A DNA stretch of 64,000 bases from Blasia pusilla. Its lineage: Eukaryota > Marchantiophyta > Marchantiopsida > Blasiales. Numbering within the stretch: position 1 is the stretch's first letter; each line of letters begins with the position of its first letter. Made by a program: the position numbers and the translations under genes. Shown here piece after piece: positions 23,358-34,895 of this stretch. Under the pieces are notes generated by a model. The model saw only the letters and a list, made by a program, of their open reading frames with translations. It made no database searches and was not told where the DNA came from. Location: positions 19,654,001 through 19,718,000 of the forward strand of contig CM114271.1 in assembly GCA_050084515.1 (NCBI GenBank). The letters run 5' to 3'.

Positions 23358-24754
23358 ATGACTAACCGCAAGTCACAGGAGGAGATAGCGACTCCCAAAG
23401 CTCCGAGCCCTAGACATGAGGATGTCCTAGACATAAATCTTTCCACAGGGCCTTTGGTTCCAAACTCAAATGACCCGGCCCTCTATGTCTAGATGATGGA
23501 CTTGATGAAGTTGATGACTGAGCAAATGACCCAACAGAGTAAGCGGATTGTTGAGCTTGAGTTAGACAAAGCTTCTAGTTTCAGCAAGAAGCTTTGTAAG
23601 GCAAATCTGCATACGCCATTCACAAGAATGGGACGGTCTCGAAAAGTGAACGAGTCCTGACGGAGCCGGAACTTTACTTCAGGGCGTGAAGGGCAAAGGA
23701 GCAAGACAAGATGACCATGGCGGTCACGTTCCTTAAGAATCACGCACTCCAGTAGTGGATGACTCATCGCAACAACCATCTAGGCCGTGGAATAGCTTTG
23801 GGTTGGGAGGAGTTCTTGGCGACCAATTCACTCCGGAGTACCAGGAGTTTTGTGATGGTGTGGAGTTTGTATGGTTGCAACAAAGTGGATCCCTTAGCGC
23901 TTATGTGCTAGAGTTCAATGCAATAATGAACTCGATCCCAAAGATGGATATAGGAGTTTGCAAAGAGGGTCATCTTCTTAAGTAGACTTAAGCCAAGCGC
24001 AAAGAAGGCCCTCTTCCGGATGCTTGAGCTACCAAAGACTTCTATCAAACTTTTGAAGCTGGCGGAGCGGATAGGGGACGATGAAGTTCAAGTCCAAAGA
24101 CCCTTTAAGTAAAAAAGTTTTTTGTGGTTTCCGAAAAAGCAAGGGGGCGTCCAAGAGGGTTTGGAGTGGGGTGGGCGCAACCATGGAGGGTCTCTTATCC
24201 CAGCATCAAAATGAGTGGAACTCAACACAAAGCCAAAAGGGGCGCCGTACCCAAAGTCAATGAACACCAAAGTGATTTGCTACAATTGTGGTGAACTCGG
24301 GCACAAGGCTAAGCAATGCTCAAAGCCCAAGTTTAGTAATCCCAAGGTTAGTAATCCAAGGCCAATTAGTATGATTGCGTTTGCTGCTAAACACTTATTG
24401 GTGGGAGGTCTAGAGACATCTCTCCAAGTCACCAAGAGGACGCCCACTTTGGTTTACATAAGATCCAAGATCAATGATTACGATGTGATGTTGCTGGTTG
24501 ATACAGGTGCTTCACACTCCTTGAGCACGAGAATCGTGAAGGCGTTGGGGTTTTTGACCTCTAAGGCGGACGAACCCATTAGGGTGTGTTCCGCGGGAGG
24601 CAAGGCCCACAAGACCTCAGAGTTGGTTTTAGGGCTAACTGCAGGATTCGGAGTATTCGAGTTGAAGGAGAACTTCACGGTGTGCGATAGAGACAGAATC
24701 GCTGGACTCTTGAGGAACACGTTCTTAGAGGCATACGAGGTGGAACTGAGTTGA
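23358..24754 (+). pseudogene. Family-B gag and aspartic protease
   Basis: The frame begins at an ATG at 23,358 and is soon interrupted by a TAG near 23,490. Capsid-like sequence (LKPSAKKALFRMLELPKTSI, ~24,000) is followed by a CCHC zinc knuckle, CYNCGELGHKAKQC (~24,285), and a retroviral protease with an intact DTGASHS site (~24,500) in the open block 24,215-24,754. Frames shift at least twice before the knuckle. The knuckle binds RNA and the protease would process the polyprotein. Confidence 0.85.
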
Positions 24755-24959
24755 AGACCTTTGACGTTGAGAATCTTGGTAAAAGGCAACCAGTTGTAGG
24801 TCAGGTTGGTTCGTGAGGTTCCTATGAAGATAGAGTTGGTGAATGCCATTAGGAGGACGAGTTTGACCAAGTTAGAGGATGGATTTCTTATCTGGATGTT
24901 TGAGACAAGTAGAGGACGATGAGATGCAGAGATCAGGATTCAACTTGAAGGGGAATCCT

Positions 24960-25165
24960 TGAAACACTCAAGAGAGTAGTGAAGGAATTTAGTGATGTCT
25001 TGACGAAGGAGCTTCCGATTGAGTTGCCACCACATAAGGCAGTCAATCATAAGATAGAGGTGATATGAGGGTCTCAACCGCTTTCAAAGGCGCCATACAA
25101 GTTGAATCAAGAGGAACTTGTGGAGTTGAAGAAACAGTTAGGTGAACTCCTAGAAAGGGGTTACA
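24960..25165 (+). pseudogene. Family-B reverse transcriptase N-terminus, truncated
   Basis: KEFSDVLTKELPIELPPHKA, then PLSKAPYKL and LGELLERGYKSS, is the typical lead-in to a gypsy reverse transcriptase. The catalytic part is absent because the sequence switches at ~25,165. Confidence 0.82.
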
Positions 25166-25990
25166 AGAGTTCATTGTGTAGCTCATAGGACTAATCTCGC
25201 TTCACTTGCAACAAAAAAAATTCTTCATGTGAGGAGTTTAGTGATGAGGTGGATCGTGTTTTCAATTTAATTGCAAATTATTATAGGAAGAGCACCAACC
25301 GGAAGTCATCATTTTCTTTTTTGCAAGTGGAATTAAATAATGCCAAAAAGAGCATGAAATGATACCTGAAGGCTAGGTGGCTTAGTAGATGACAAGTTGT
25401 TACTACTATGTGTGAAAATTTAGAATATGTATTAGTTTATCTCCAAGGTTTTAATCCTAGAGATGATGATGGGGTTAAAGTTGAAGTTCTTTAAGATGAT
25501 ATACTCCATTCGATTCCTTAAGCTTTTCTGATGATGTCTATGATGAGTAAAATATTTCAGCTAAAATATGTAGATATTTTGTGTCTTGCTTCTATTGTTA
25601 ACATTCAGATTGCCCATATTTGGATTAATTAAATTCATGAAAGTGTAGATATGAACAGACAATTGTTACCCTCCTCAAACGCAGATTATATTCTCGTGAA
25701 GTATCGGCATGTTGATGGGTATGCGAAATTTTTACAATTTGAAACCAAAGGTTCGCTATTCCATTCCATTCAAATGGAGAGAGCCAAAACATGTAAAGAT
25801 CTCAAGATCGAAAGCTATAAGCTTTCAAAGTAATTTTTCTCAAGCACCTTATGTAGCATTGTATGAAAGATTTGAAGACAATTTTTTGGTCGAAGGATTA
25901 ATGATTCTCAATCCATCTAACTTATCCATATGTCCTACACAAGTGTTTTATAATTACATTCTCCCCACCCTGGAGAAAGGTCCCCATAGT
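25166..25990 (+). pseudogene. hAT-superfamily transposase relic (ZNF862-like)
   Basis: The block starts with HCVAH followed by RTNLASLATKK, the CxxH-type word of hAT transposases. It continues with DEVDRVFNLIANYYRKS, ARWLSRW and ENLEYVLVYLQ, then later YERFEDNFLVEGLMILNPSN (~25,855), matching the usual order before a C-terminal dimerisation region. Frameshifts and stops occur throughout. The hAT dimerisation tail and terminal inverted repeats are not seen. The wording resembles the ZNF862/KIAA1586 group, best known from animals, more than the plant Ac group; that is my recollection, not a search. Confidence 0.6.
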
Positions 25991-26764
25991 TAAAAGTTCC
26001 TAAAAAGAAAACTTTCAGCAAACAAAAATCCTTGAAATCGGATGGGGGATCTTATGACTCATCCGGGATAGAGGATGGGATTTGAGGAAACCCTCTTCGG
26101 GTTGATACCTTTCCTCCAAAGGCTCTTATGGTGTCGCCACATGTCACTTTGAGAAAGGAAATTGAATTAAAAAGAGATAATAAAAAAAATAAGCATCACC
26201 CTCGCACAGCACCAGCTAGATCATAGCACTCTCACTCAAAAAAAATCGGTTTTGTGAATCAGTGGTCACCCCAAAAATCCTTGGCGAGTACTGGGGATGG
26301 CTATGATAGTATTTTTTTCTCCTTGCCTCGTTAGTAGCCCTCTCCCGACCCATAGGGAGAACGGGAGTCCGAGACGTGGCCGCCCACTTTTTATTACATG
26401 TGGCTCTTGTCGAGTAAACGGGAGGCGCACTTTACACAATTGATGGCAGTCCAGACACTTGTGAGAAACCGATGTCGGAGATTCCTGGAAAGCCTGAGGA
26501 AAGCGGTGCAGATCTCTCCATCAATCGATCGGGGCCTTCCTCGGCTGGAAGAGGAAGGGAGCGGAGGGAAGCGTGATGGAGATTTAGCTGTGAGGGCTGG
26601 CGTCGCGGAATTTGGCGTGATGAAAACAGGGAAATGACAGCAGATTGAGGCACTGAATTCACGTGTTTGTCCGTTGTGTGTGCATGTATGTGTCTGTGAC
26701 TCTGAGTGTCTGTGTCCCACGAGCGCGGAAGAGAAGCTGGAGTTGGAGTCGGGTGATGAGCCGG
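25991..26764. other. Non-genic stretch upstream of the ETHE1 locus
   Basis: No transposon or gene is recognised. Open frames on both strands at 26,394-26,864 are GC-rich with no domain and overlap each other. Distal promoter sequence is possible. Confidence 0.4.
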
Positions 26765-27940
26765 TGTAGTTCGAGTGAGTGTACGGTATCTTCCTCTCCT
26801 GCCTCAGCTTTTCATAGGTCTTCCTTTTGCCACAATTGACCAACCAGCCCAGCCAATCAAGCAAGCAATCAATCTGTCTATCGCCTTTTGGCCCATGCGC
26901 AATCGCGCAACGTCAGCGGAATTGTGCGTTTCACGAAACCAGGCCTCTGCTCAGCTCTCCTCCGCTTACATTGCCCGCTTTTTAAAGCCGTAGTAGTGGT
27001 TCGAGTGAGTGTACGGCTTCTTCTTCCTGTCATTCAATTTTCTCGCTCCTATTGGGCCCAACAATCGACCTGCGTCTCTTCTCCACTTGCTCGTCTTCCT
27101 ACTTTGTCTGATGATACCACTACTTCCATGATGTCCTCTGACTGGACGGCTTGGCTTCTTTTAAAGTCGGAGTATCAACCGATATAGACAGAGCAAGTGT
27201 ACGGTCACTTCTTCCGCTGCTGCTGTGCTATTTCTTCTTGTGTTCTTCCCTCTTCCTTGCTCCTCCCAGCATTCCGGCCCTTGCGCAATTTTGCAGCACC
27301 AGAATTCTGCGTTGTGTTGATCCGTACTTCCTCCGCTCCCCGCCTTATTTCTTATCTACCCCTTTTCCAGATTGCGTCGCATCGCCTCGTCTTTGGTCAC
27401 ATTGTTTGTTGTTTGGCGAACTGCGTCGTCTTCTGGTCCGGGCGTCGGTGGAGGTGCATCATAGAGTTGTGCTTCTTACGAACCCCTCCCTCTCTCAGTA
27501 TAGTCCCATGGAGCTCTGGAGTCCCCGAGGACAATAAATTTATCCATTCGATCTCCTCTGCTTCTGCTCGTGATCCCCTGTGATCACATTGATTGTTGTT
27601 CTGCTGGCCGCTTTGTCTTCGCGACGGGCGCCAACAATTGTGATGCTTGTGAACCCCCCTCTCTCCTCCTTCTACTCCTGATCGCCCGTGATCAAATTAA
27701 TTGTTTTCTATGCTGGGCTGCTTGACCTATCACTACGTGCACCTGTCAAAGTGCCGCTTCCAATCCCTGTTTCGTCTGATGTGAACACCACTTCCTTCTG
27801 TATCTGGTTGTCTACTGAAAGCTGGTTGGCCTTGGGAATCGGTGGTCCTAAGCGTGTTGCAGTTGATTGTGTGGTTTGCTGGGTTGGGTTGTACTCTCAA
27901 CTTGCTTGAGGCGGTGTCGTGCGATCCTAAGCACCAGCCA
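26765..27940 (+). promoter_or_regulatory. ETHE1 upstream/5' leader region with diverged tandem copies
   Basis: This pyrimidine-rich region precedes the ETHE1 start codon. A ~190-230-bp block is repeated with starts near 26,773, 27,002 and 27,191, each opening (CGAGTGA/AGCAA)GTGTACGG followed by a CT-rich run; two copies are preceded by CTTTTAAAG(C/T)CG. A second pair (GTGATCCCCTGTGATCACATTGATTGTTG near 27,570 and GATCGCCCGTGATCAAATTAATTGTT near 27,680) is also duplicated. No TATA box is clear, so the transcription start is unknown. Open frames here (27,151-27,583) look like by-products of CT-rich composition. Confidence 0.5.
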
Positions 27941-30900
27941 ATGCAGCAAGTGTTGGGGAGTTACCAGCTGTTTCGTCCTGGGTCGGCTAATTTTCGATAC
28001 TCTGTGTCGCCTTCAGCTCCACAGATTCGGAAACTGGCAGTCATGCCGGGCGGCACCGCAACGAAAGCGCCGAGTTTGCTATTCCGTCAGCTCTTCGAGA
28101 AAGAATCGTGCACCTACACTTACCTCCTGGCCGATATGAGTGATGCAGAGAAGCCCGCAGTGGTGAGTCTAAAAGATATTCTCTCCATTCTCCAAACTTC
28201 AAAGAAGAGAACTGCCACTCTTTAGGGAGCAAAGAGAGCCTATCTGTGAGCGATGTTACAGAGACCAGAGGCTCTTGGTCGAGGATTTCACGCATCCAGA
28301 CAGCTGCCATTTCACACATAGTTATGACTGAATCATCCATTAGCTCACCCGATGATAATCTCGAAGATCTCTTACGTGCCGTGGTGCTTCTTTTCAATAT
28401 CCGTCGGTGTCGATGATTGAATCGGAAACGTAGACTGGATGTACCAGATGCATTATATGGAGCACTGGGTGGAACCAGCTGTGAAAGTCTCGCAAGAAGA
28501 TATCAAGCCTTTTTGACTCGCGTTGTAATTGTTAATGACAACTCTGATTTCAGGGTTCTGTTCAAGCAGTAACTGTTTTCTTTCAGACTTGCTTGGGCTA
28601 ATCCCACAGGTTAATCTGTCTAGGTAGTTCGCAATCCTAGCCTTGAAGCCGAATGCTGTGGAGTAAATAAATGAGATGCTCGTGTCGTTGCTAGAACACT
28701 TTTAACGCAAGACTTTGCTCAGAGGGGCATGGCAATCGAGGCGATCTTCAGACCATGGAACATGTGGCATGAGAGGTTAGGACCGTGAAATTAGGACCTT
28801 CTCTCCATGCATCAGGCTCCCTCGAAACGCCTGAATCCTACCACATTCTCTCAATTGCACTCATAGTCCTTGAAGTGAAGCCTGATGTACATGACTTTAA
28901 AACCTGAGACAATTGGTGGTTACTTGTGGGGTGAATTTAGGAGTATATTTGAAAGAGAAGTGGGAAATGTAAGGTCGACAGTTCATGTCTCATGAATGGT
29001 TTTTGTGGTCCATGTGCAGCTCGTTGATCCTGTGGATCGTACTGTGGATAGGGATTCAAATCTTGTGAGAGAATTGGGCCTGAAGTTGATCTACGCTGTA
29101 AATACCCATGTGCATGCAGATCATGTCACAGGAACAGGTCTTTTGAAGGTATGCTTCTTGTAACTGGGAAGTCTTAGTAGTTAGAGGGAAGTCTTAGTAG
29201 TTAGACTGGTCATATGCAGACCTTCGTCTCATAAAACTTAGCAGAAGGATTGGTTGGCATGGAGTGGTAAAGCTGTTTGCTTTCATTCTCATGATCCCAG
29301 TGACATTCATGGTATTTTTTTCAAGAAGGCCATGCGGCTTGTGAAGTTCAGATGCATCATATTTGTTGGTCAGTTATTTCGAAATTATGTGCTCTGCAGA
29401 GTAAAATACCTGGAGTCAAATCTTTGATATCCAAAGCGAGTGGTGCAAAAGCTGATGAGTATGTGTCTCATGGAGACAAGATTCAGTTTGGTAGCTTATA
29501 TCTGGAGGTGGGTATGAACACGGTCTGTTGTGCCGGATGCTAATCTTGAATTTCTGCAAGATTTATTTTGGAGAGTGTAAGTTTGCATCATGTCAGACAG
29601 CACTTCACTGAAAAGAATTGAATGCCAGAGTAATGATTTGGGCTTGAAAGTTGTGTGAGAAAAAGGAGATGGTTGAGGTATGGCACTGATGCATCACAAG
29701 TGGTTATGACACCTGGGTGTGCAGGTCAGAGCGACTCCGGGTCACACTGAAGGATGTGTAACATACGTGACAGGAGAAGGGCCTGGTCAGGTCTCCCCAC
29801 GATTGGCATTTACTGGTGATGCTCTTCTGATTCGTGGATGTGGACGAACAGACTTTCAAGTAAGCTTGCAATATTTTAGAAAACGGCGTCAGGTCCGTTA
29901 CCTTGTCTGATTCCAAGCGGTCACTAACCCGTCACTCACTAATTGTCTATCCATAACAGCAGTCAAAAACCATAACAATGGTCATGGAAATAGTTCGGGA
30001 ATACTTCTTGCTTTCAGTATTTTGTGGTTATCCAAAGGATGTCCTTCCATTGTCGGGTCTTATCATCAGTGTCTGGAGGGATTGCAAATCTCACTTTAGC
30101 TTTTTCCTTTGGTGGTACCAATGAAGAATCCCAATCTGAGTGCCAAGTGCAGGAAATGTTTTTGTGTTAAGCTCTGAATCTAATTTCGGTATTTTGATGG
30201 ATCATCAATTTTGTCAGGGAGGAGATACAGCAGAGCTTTACAAGTCTGTGCATACACAGGTAGTCCTTTGTGTTTGAAAATTTCAGCCACTTTGTGTTTT
30301 ATACCTCCAAATTTCATTCAGGACAGGAAGCGTACATGATCTTAGGTTTCGAAGCTCCCATGGTTCCAGGGCGTGGAGAGGAGAGTGAAACTGATGGTTG
30401 GGGCCTAAAACTCTGTTTTTCCTGTAATAATTCCTGCTTCTCATACTATGTCTACTTCTCTGTAATAATTGAATCCAATTTCTTTCTTGCACTTGTGACG
30501 ATCAGTAGACTTCTCTACTGCTAGATTTTGCTTAATGCAGCTGCATGACCTGTCCTGCATTAGAAGGTGTAGGGGTGTAATAGGGAATGGACTTTAGTGT
30601 GCTTGCATGTCCTTAAGTGTCAACAAGCTTACTAATCATTCATTTATCTTGTGTTGGGCCATCAGATATTCTCTTTGCCATCAGAAACGTTTTTGTACCC
30701 TGCGCACGATTACAAAGGTCAAACGGTAAGTTATCTTCTAGTCTTATACTTGATATTTCTCATGCATGAAATTCTTCTGAAATAGTAATCTTCCCTTCCT
30801 CCCATGTCAGTGAAATTTGGTTCCAACAAATGCACCCATGACCGGGGGACTAGAGGGCCTGATAAGCATTTGTAGTTTGAGTAAGCTGCATTGTTAGTTA

Positions 30901-31442
30901 AGTACTTGAGATACAGAGTTTCTGATCAATTTGCAGGTAACTACTGTTGGTGAGGAATTGGTGTTCAACCCACGGCTTACCAAAGACTTGGTAGGTAGAC
31001 TCTACCCATTGAGATGAATAGATTGATTCCTTCATATCCTATTTAGCTTGGAATAGACCATCAATTTTCAGAAAGGAGTATGGTTGGTGTTGTAACCTGA
31101 ATAAACGAGTGGCTTCTTTTTGTGGACCTTCAAATTGGGCTTCAATGACACTAACAGAAAAGTTCTGTTTTGGTACAGGAGGATTTCAAGACCATCATGG
31201 CGAGTAAGTGTCTCCTCTGTGAGCTCCATCTTTGTGGTAGACTTGTCAATAAATTTCCAAGTGGTTCTTTGAATAAATTGTGTTGGTTGTCTTCTACCAA
31301 ATGTCGTAAAGTTGAGACTGCTGTGCTGCTTGTGTGGGTAGATCTGAACCTGGCATACCCGAAGATGATAGATGTTGCCGTTCCAGCAAACATGAAGTGT
31401 GGGTTCCAAGATGAGGAGGTGACAGGGAATACTTCGCTGTGA
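27941..31442 (+). CDS. ETHE1: Persulfide dioxygenase ETHE1 (mitochondrial sulfur dioxygenase), nine exons
   Basis: ETHE1 oxidises glutathione persulfide to sulfite in mitochondria (cysteine and H2S catabolism). Exons: 27,941-28,162; 29,020-29,148; 29,400-29,507; 29,725-29,859; 30,218-30,259; 30,666-30,725; 30,937-30,990; 31,179-31,203; 31,342-31,442, all with GT/AG introns. Joined they give ~291 residues, close to the ~294 of Arabidopsis ETHE1. The metallo-beta-lactamase iron site is complete: THVHADH (exon 2), GHTEG and TGDAL (exon 4), AHDY (exon 6); the substrate-side GCGRTDFQ is kept. I chose the ATG at 27,941 because it gives an Arg/Ser-rich, acid-free presequence. The same frame is open to an ATG at 27,842, and an internal ATG at 28,043 would give a cytosolic form. 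It appears intact and is the only conventional host gene here. Confidence 0.95.
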
Positions 31443-32350
31443 AGCCTAGCTCTGGTGAATTCCAATCTAATGTTAAGCATTTGAATGAATATCAGATCTA
31501 TCTTGTCTGTGGCTTCATAGCACTCGGTAATTCATTACTGTAAACCTTTCAACACATCGTCCTCATATATCAACTAGTGTGACCACTCGAAATTAATGCA
31601 ATGTGGAAATGCACAAGGGCCTACTCAAACACCTGAAGTAAAATGAAAGTGTGGTGGTACCATAGAAGTCAAGTGTGGAGATTTGTGCCCTGATATGCAA
31701 CCACACAGATCAGGAATTAGAAGTGGAGGCATCTCACACTAAAGCAGCACTTCGGCCGGCCTGGGTGAGTAAGGCACTTAAAAGCATATGCCCATGATAC
31801 ATGACAACCCTAAAACTTAGAAATTCCTCCACATTTGAAACAAACTTTGGGTTGATTTGTGGATATGGAGATGCCCCTTAAAGATGGCTATTTCCAAAAC
31901 TCAAGTTTTCACTTGCTTTTCAAACCAAAGATCTGTTTCTTAGAGTGGGAGCGAAGATGATAGTAGAGTTTGCAAAATTAGCTTGTAGCATGATTTGAAT
32001 AGGTTTCCTCTTTCTGAGAATTTGAAGAAGTAAAGATGTTTGTATACTCACTAAACATTCAAACAAAGTCACCGGAATATGATGATTTAAATGCAGGATG
32101 TCTACAAATGTCATTCGACTGGTAATGGCCTTTCTTTAATTTAGTATCAAAGCTCTCTAAATTAATCTTCATTTGAATAATATTTTCCATTCATTTCGGA
32201 TCTTCTAAAGAACCTTGCATTAAGATCGGAGATTGGGGAAATATCTTTTGGGATAAAGAGTGTTTAGCCTTGTCTCACAAGTGATGGCCCTATCGATAGA
32301 AAAAGGATGCGACGCACACAGCATAAAAGTTGACATTAGGTTCATAGAGT
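31443..32350. other. ETHE1 3' flank, no recognised feature
   Basis: Probable 3' untranslated sequence followed by AT-rich intergenic DNA. No open frame with a known domain and no transposon end is seen before segment A begins at 32,351. Confidence 0.5.
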
Positions 32351-32750
32351 TGTCACGCTTTTAAGGATAGATCGATGAGTTTATAGTAGATTTCTTTTGA
32401 GGATACTGAAGGATAGTCTCAAGAGATCGAGGATGACCTAATGAGGCCATAGGTGATCCGAGAGAGCAGGTCTCCCCTTCGCTTTGGCTGATTTGGACCT
32501 ATATAAAGACACTCACTATTTTGGGTCAATTATCGTTACGAGTAGAGTCAACTTATCACTTTGGGGAGCGGCCCTTGACTTTTTACAATAGGTCAAGAGC
32601 CAAGGAGGTGACATGCAAGCATAGTTACCACAGAGAGAGCTTGGGAGAGAAAAGGGGGTATATCCGAGGACAGAGTTTTGGAACTCATTCTCTCTTTGTT
32701 GAACTTCTTGGCATGATGCGGCGGAGCCATGGTCCTCCTTGCCTTGTGAG
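32351..32750 (+). repeat. DMT-gypsy segment A fragment
   Basis: It begins TGTCACGCTTTTAAGGATAG and follows segment A (GGCTGATTTGGACC, GAGCCAAGGAGGTGAC, CTCATTCTCTCTTTGTTGAA) until CCTTGTGAGT, where the GC-rich block starts. About 115 bp of A and all of B are missing. Confidence 0.8.
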
Positions 32751-32754
32751 TAAC

Positions 32755-33283
32755 CATGGTTGCACACGGACAAAGTTCGTGTCCACTGACATATCCATGC
32801 TCGGGGACTTGTGCGGGCTCAAGTATTCGCGATTTGCACCTGATCCCGCCCGGAGCCTTTTGCGTAGATCCGGGGCTAACAGAGCCCGCATCCGTTGCGT
32901 GGTCCGTAATCAAGCCCATAAGGAGGGCTTCCTCCCCATTGGGCAAGCTCAAGCCCGTGCAGGGCTTGCATGGCTAGTTTGGGGTGGGCTGGGAGCCAAC
33001 ATAGGGCCAGCACATCCAGTTAGGGGCCCGAGCAGGGCCCCTGTGGCAAGCTCGTGGTAAGCGGGGAGCCCGTCCCCAGCCCGCCAGGTGGGCCCTATGC
33101 AAGGTCCTAGCCCGCCATGCAAGCATGAGCTCGCCCAATGGCGAAAAAGCCCGCCCTACGGGCCCGGTTGTAGGCCACGCAACGGGTGCGGGCTCGTCAG
33201 CCCGAGTCTATGCAGTGGGCTCTGGGTGGGCTCAGATGCGAGCAACAAACATATATGTCGACATATCTGTTTCCGTGCAACCT
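32755..33283. mobile_element. GC-rich ~530-bp block with imperfect terminal inverted repeats
   Basis: Composition shifts sharply to GC-rich with recurrent GCCCG, GGGCTCG and GGGCCC words. The left end GGTTGCACACGGACAAAG pairs with the right end CTGTTTCCGTGCAACC (reverse complement GGTTGCACGGAAACAG). This looks like a small non-autonomous DNA transposon, possibly hAT-like, inserted between a segment-A fragment and a family-B LTR. I find no convincing target duplication, and the open frames have no known domain. Confidence 0.5.
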
Positions 33284-33288
33284 CGTGT

Positions 33289-34137
33289 GTCGTGCGCCTA
33301 CTCTCCTAATATGTAAATCTTTAGTGTTACGGAAGCGTGCGTTCAATAAGACACACTCTCATTGTTGATCGACATCCAAACACGCATTCACGTTAGTCGG
33401 GTGTGCGTCAATGAGCGTTCCATCTCACCTATCTCTCGACTCGGCCTCTCGTCAAGCTCAACCTTCCTTGTTTCTCACTTTATCACACGGCCAAATCTCT
33501 CAAGACTTGAGACATAATTTCTAGTCGCTCCTAGAACCTCAAACGGGTTTGCACGCCTCGCGGTCCCAATTGTCCAATGGACTTCCACTTAGTCCCTAAT
33601 CGAGACTGACTTAAAATGAGTCACAAGTTGGAATCCAAGTGTGGCTTTTGAAATCCACTCCCTTTGATCAGTTTTGGGTTTTAAATCTCAATACCAAACC
33701 CTCGTTCTATTCGGTGCCCTTGAGCTGCCGTATGGCGTCCCAAGGTGGGGTTTGGGTCCCAAGAATCCTTGGAGACACTCCCCCTTACTAGTTCTTCTGG
33801 GGAACTCCTCCCTCCCTCTAACTTTGGGGAAAAGACAATCGTTCTTCTCATTTTGGCCCTCAATCTAACTCCCTATATAGTCATTTTTGGCCAATATCTC
33901 AGCCTCTGTTGGTGTATTTCCTAAGTTTTTTGTGAGTTCAAACCGGATTTGCATAAGCTTTCTAACGCCATCTTATTTATCCCAAATCCATCTTTGTACT
34001 TAACGTTATGGTTCAAAATACAATCAAAACTCCAAACGCTAATCGTGTTCTAGATCTGATTCTTTGGCAACCAACCTTCCTAGACTCTATTCATCTCAAG
34101 TCTTGGTTCACATTTGATCCAGGTCTCCTAATCATGA
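33289..34137 (-). repeat. Family-B LTR, inverted copy
   Basis: It reads as the reverse complement of the LTR at 22,530-23,140 (shared blocks near 33,316, 33,480, 33,670 and 33,850) and extends further, through 34,137. It is interrupted at 34,142 by the end of a DMT-gypsy fragment, which dates the DMT-gypsy as younger. Confidence 0.75.
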
Positions 34138-34141
34138 CCAT

Positions 34142-34895
34142 TGTTGTGCGAATATACATCGCTATTATCGAACACATACTATCCCATGCTAACTCATGGC
34201 ATCCTTACACAGAGGCAAGAAATACCAAAATATCTCCAATAAAGTAAGATCCAATCTCTCTCTACACCATCTTACACCATAGATCTCAAAGGTGTGCACT
34301 CTCTCTCATGTCAAACCAAACCCACTCTCCTAATGAGAGGCTTGGGTTACACTCAGAAGGCAAGGGACCATAGCTCCGCCGCCTTATGCCAAGAGGTTCA
34401 ATAAAGAGAGAATGAGCTCTCAAGCTCTGTCTCTTGGAGGTATACCCCCTTCCCTCTCCCAAGCCCTCTCAACGGTAAACTATGCTTGCAGGTCATCTCC
34501 TTGGCTCTTGATCTGGTGTAGCGGATCAAGAGTCAATTCCCAAAGTGGAAAGTCAACTATCCCTAATATGGAAACTTACCCGAAATAGTAAGTTTCTCTA
34601 TACGGCTCCAAATGAGCCGAAACGAAGGGAAAATCTGTTCTCTCAGGTTTCCCGCGGCCTCAACAGATCATCCTCGACCTCTTGGGCATGTCCTCCACTA
34701 CTCGTGCAGACGCTCTGCTAGATCCCACCGATCTATCTTAACAGTCGTGACAATTTTCGTGCGCATACACATCGCTACACAACATACATTGTTGTCATCG
34801 AAGACACACACAAACACAAACGATCCCATGCTAACTCATTGCATCCATACACAGAGGCGAGAAGTACCAAAATATCTCCAATCGCCCTCCTAGCT
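34142..34895 (-). repeat. Polypurine tract and B1-A2-B2 terminal repeats of copy 4
   Basis: Minus-strand order: polypurine tract AGCTAGGAGGGCG (34,895-34,883), B1 beginning ATTGGAGATATTTTGG (34,882-34,753), A2 beginning TGTCACGACTG (34,752-34,241) and B2 beginning ATTGGAGATATTTTGG (34,240-34,142), ending ...TTCGCACAACA. A is ~512 bp and B is 99-130 bp. Confidence 0.85.

Larger units (their letters stand above)
22530..25165 (+). mobile_element. Family-B Ty3/gypsy element, truncated at both ends
   Basis: An LTR part (22,530-23,140) is followed by a primer-binding site, gag, zinc knuckle, aspartic protease and the first residues before reverse transcriptase. The coding part breaks at ~25,165, where hAT-like sequence begins. 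The LTR matches an inverted copy at 33,289-34,137. Confidence 0.82.

Noticed and set aside
26394-26864. 156-residue minus frame upstream of ETHE1, possible divergent gene
   Set aside because: No domain, biased composition and a second open frame on the other strand over the same bases.
27151-27583. Two overlapping 128-residue plus frames upstream of ETHE1, one with a hydrophobic stretch
   Set aside because: They overlap each other in different frames, lie in CT-rich triplicated DNA and match no family; the hydrophobic run follows from CTT/TTC composition.
32593-33060. Overlapping frames of 119-179 residues in the GC-rich block
   Set aside because: GC-rich sequence has few stops by chance. 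The frames cross the boundary between segment A and the island and show no domain.
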